DNA from: MED-G78 sp964343355
Lineage (GTDB): Bacteria; Pseudomonadota; Gammaproteobacteria; Magnimaribacterales; D2472
Length of the DNA: 23,215 bases
Assembly: GCA_964343355.1 (NCBI GenBank)
Contig: CAYFJC010000017.1
Location: 1 to 23,215 of the forward strand
Reading direction: 5' to 3'
The notes beneath the pieces were generated by a model that was not told the DNA's origin, did not search any database, and saw only the letters and a program-made list of their open reading frames with translations. The number at the start of each line of letters is the position of its first letter. Position 1 is the stretch's first letter. This document shows positions 22,160 to 23,215 of this stretch, piece by piece. A program made the translations under genes and the position numbers.

Positions 22160-23089
22160 TTAGTCCTCTTTAGCATAATCAGCGCCAAGATGTTTTTCAT
22201 TTCTCTCTTTAGATAAATCTACTTGAAGTTGTCTGCTGGCATATCTAGATTTCTGATCGTCAGTCTTACTATCAAAACAGCCTGGGCATGATATTCCTCT
22301 TTGATACTTATCAGAAGACTTATCTAAGTCAGTTATTGGAAATCTGCAACCGTGACACATATCATATGATCCAACAGATAAATCATGTTTAACTGAAACT
22401 CTGTCATCAAAGACAAAACATTCTCCATCCCATAAACTCTCTTCCTCATTAACTGATTCAAAATATTTTAAAATACCGCCTTTTAAGTGATAAACATCCT
22501 CAAAACCCTGATTTTTCATATAAGAAGAGGCTTTTTCACACCTGATACCTCCAGTACAAAACATTGCAACTTTTTTTGATTTTTTATCTGCATCTGAAAA
22601 ACTTTGAGAATCAACCCATTTGGGGAAATCTTGAAATATATTAGTTTTAGGGTTCACGGCATTTTTAAAGGAGCCAATAGAACATTCATAATTATTTCTT
22701 ACATCAATTAATAAAACATCTTCATCTTTAATTAAATTATTCCATTCAGAAGCATTTACATAATTTCCAGCTTGAATATTGGGATTAATTTTAGGATTCC
22801 CGATTGTAACAATTTCATCCTTTAGCTTAACTTTTAATCTTAAAAATGGGTTTTCTTTAGATTTAGAAAATTTAACATCAATGTCAGCAAAGCCATCAAG
22901 ATCTTTAATACAATTTAATGCAAGCAAGATATTAGCCTCATCTCCAGAAATAGTTCCATTTAAGCCCTCATAACCTACCAATATAGTTCCATGAATCTGA
23001 TAACTTGATAATTTCTTCTTTAAGATATTTTTAGTAGAAGCAGGATCAGCTACTGGTGAAAATTTATATAAAGCTGCTACAGAGTACAT
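22160..23089 (-). CDS. trhO: tRNA uridine(34) hydroxylase TrhO (rhodanese-domain protein, YceA family)
   Basis: TrhO makes 5-hydroxyuridine at position 34 of a set of tRNAs using oxygen, a precursor of cmo5U/mcmo5U. The N-terminal domain (1-95) has GTILVGYEGLNGTISG. The rhodanese domain (about 108-212) carries the catalytic cysteine C178 in MFCTGGIRCEKA and KGGILKYF. A C-terminal Cys4 cluster (C245, C248, C268, C271; CHGCRFP ... ISCPGC) is typical of the family and probably binds zinc. The 309 aa is within the family range of about 300-350. The ATG has no clear ribosome-binding site; a TATAAT lies 25 bases upstream. It follows tRNA-Arg on the same strand and is followed after one base by the GST-like gene. 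Confidence 0.93.
   Translation of the reverse strand: MYSVAALYKFSPVADPASTKNILKKKLSSYQIHGTILVGYEGLNGTISGDEANILLALNCIKDLDGFADIDVKFSKSKENPFLRLKVKLKDEIVTIGNPKINPNIQAGNYVNASEWNNLIKDEDVLLIDVRNNYECSIGSFKNAVNPKTNIFQDFPKWVDSQSFSDADKKSKKVAMFCTGGIRCEKASSYMKNQGFEDVYHLKGGILKYFESVNEEESLWDGECFVFDDRVSVKHDLSVGSYDMCHGCRFPITDLDKSSDKYQRGISCPGCFDSKTDDQKSRYASRQLQVDLSKERNEKHLGADYAKED
22164..22169 (-). promoter_or_regulatory. Ribosome-binding site deciding the GST-like gene start
   Basis: AGAGGA lies inside the 3' end of trhO, five bases before the ATG at 22158. It supports that start over an in-frame ATG 42 bases upstream, which has no such site and would add a non-conserved extension. Confidence 0.75.
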
Positions 23090-23113
23090 AGTAATTTTTA
23101 AATGAGTATTTAT

Positions 23114-23119
23114 ATTATA
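23114..23119 (-). promoter_or_regulatory. Candidate -10 box for trhO and the GST-like gene
   Basis: A perfect TATAAT on the minus strand lies 24 bases before the trhO ATG, between tRNA-Arg and trhO. No good -35 is seen at 17 bases, and the region is so AT-rich that a chance match is possible. Read-through from tRNA-Arg is the alternative. Confidence 0.35.
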
Positions 23120-23161
23120 TAAAAGAATGATATTTAGGGGATTATTTATTAAATATAAACA

Positions 23162-23215
23162 TGGCGCGCCTGAAGAGATTCGAACTCCTGACCCACGGTT
23201 TAGAAAACCGTTGCT
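23162..23215 (-). tRNA. tRNA-Arg, anticodon UCU, 5' part cut by the window edge
   Basis: On the minus strand the 3' two-thirds of a tRNA is present. The anticodon stem ACGGT/ACCGT encloses loop TTTCTAA, giving anticodon TCT (arginine, AGA/AGG codons). A 5-base variable loop, a T arm with stem AGGAG/CTCTT and loop TTCGAAT, the 3' acceptor strand CAGGCGC, discriminator G and an encoded CCA follow. The D arm and the 5' acceptor strand lie beyond the right edge. It is 72 bases upstream of trhO. Confidence 0.92.

Noticed and set aside
22160..22200. A longer GST-like protein starting inside trhO
   Set aside because: The strong AGAGGA lies just before the ATG at 22158 and the conserved thioredoxin fold begins there. 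The extension would overlap trhO without support.
1..23215. Mobile elements, CRISPR arrays, prophage, toxin-antitoxin or defence genes
   Set aside because: No transposase, integrase, direct-repeat array or restriction/abortive-infection domain is visible. tRNA-His and tRNA-Arg are flanked by ordinary core genes, with no repeated tRNA 3' end to suggest an integration site.

Overview
The window reads as a stretch of core chromosome from an AT-rich, streamlined gammaproteobacterium. The gene order tig-clpP-clpX-lon-hupB-ppiD and the rnhA/dnaQ next to gloB/mltD neighbourhood are gammaproteobacterial. AT-rich codon use, very short or overlapping gene junctions and a large TonB-dependent receptor fit a marine oligotroph such as the SAR86 clade. 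That clade assignment is inference; no rRNA marker is present.

Layout, left to right. (1) Bases 1-3256, minus strand: a TonB-dependent outer-membrane receptor with its own promoter and terminator, followed by the first 58 codons of a membrane protein cut by the window edge. (2) 3378-5917, minus: a tight gltX-dnaQ-rnhA group (tRNA charging, replication proofreading, RNA-DNA hybrid removal). (3) 5941-8189, plus: gloB and mltD, overlapping by 19 bases (methylglyoxal detoxification and a LysM murein transglycosylase). (4) 8186-13446, minus: ppiD followed by an oligopeptide transporter set oppA-oppB-oppC, with no ATPase genes beside it. (5) 13513-19585, minus: tRNA-His(GUG), tig, clpP, clpX, lon and hupB in a row, a protein folding and quality-control block ending at a strong intrinsic terminator. 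(6) 19648-21479, plus: a glutamate dehydrogenase and a small DUF4396-like membrane protein. (7) 21505-23215, minus: tRNA-Arg(UCU, cut by the edge), trhO and a glutathione-S-transferase-like gene one base behind trhO.

The genes fall into short same-strand units with gaps of 1-30 bases or overlaps, so most are probably co-transcribed. Divergent pairs are separated by only 23 and 62 bases, and in both gaps the readable promoter elements of the two directions overlap. No intergenic stretch exceeds about 125 bases, so no region over 300 bases lacks a gene. I see no insertion sequence, prophage, CRISPR array, toxin-antitoxin pair or defence system.

I did not find a clear undescribed multi-gene system. 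The points most worth checking are the palindromic overlapping promoters between tRNA-His and gdh, the apparently leaderless gloB/rnhA promoters, the oppABC set lacking oppDF, the tRNA-His/U-tract/tig junction, and the dehydrogenase-DUF4396 pairing.
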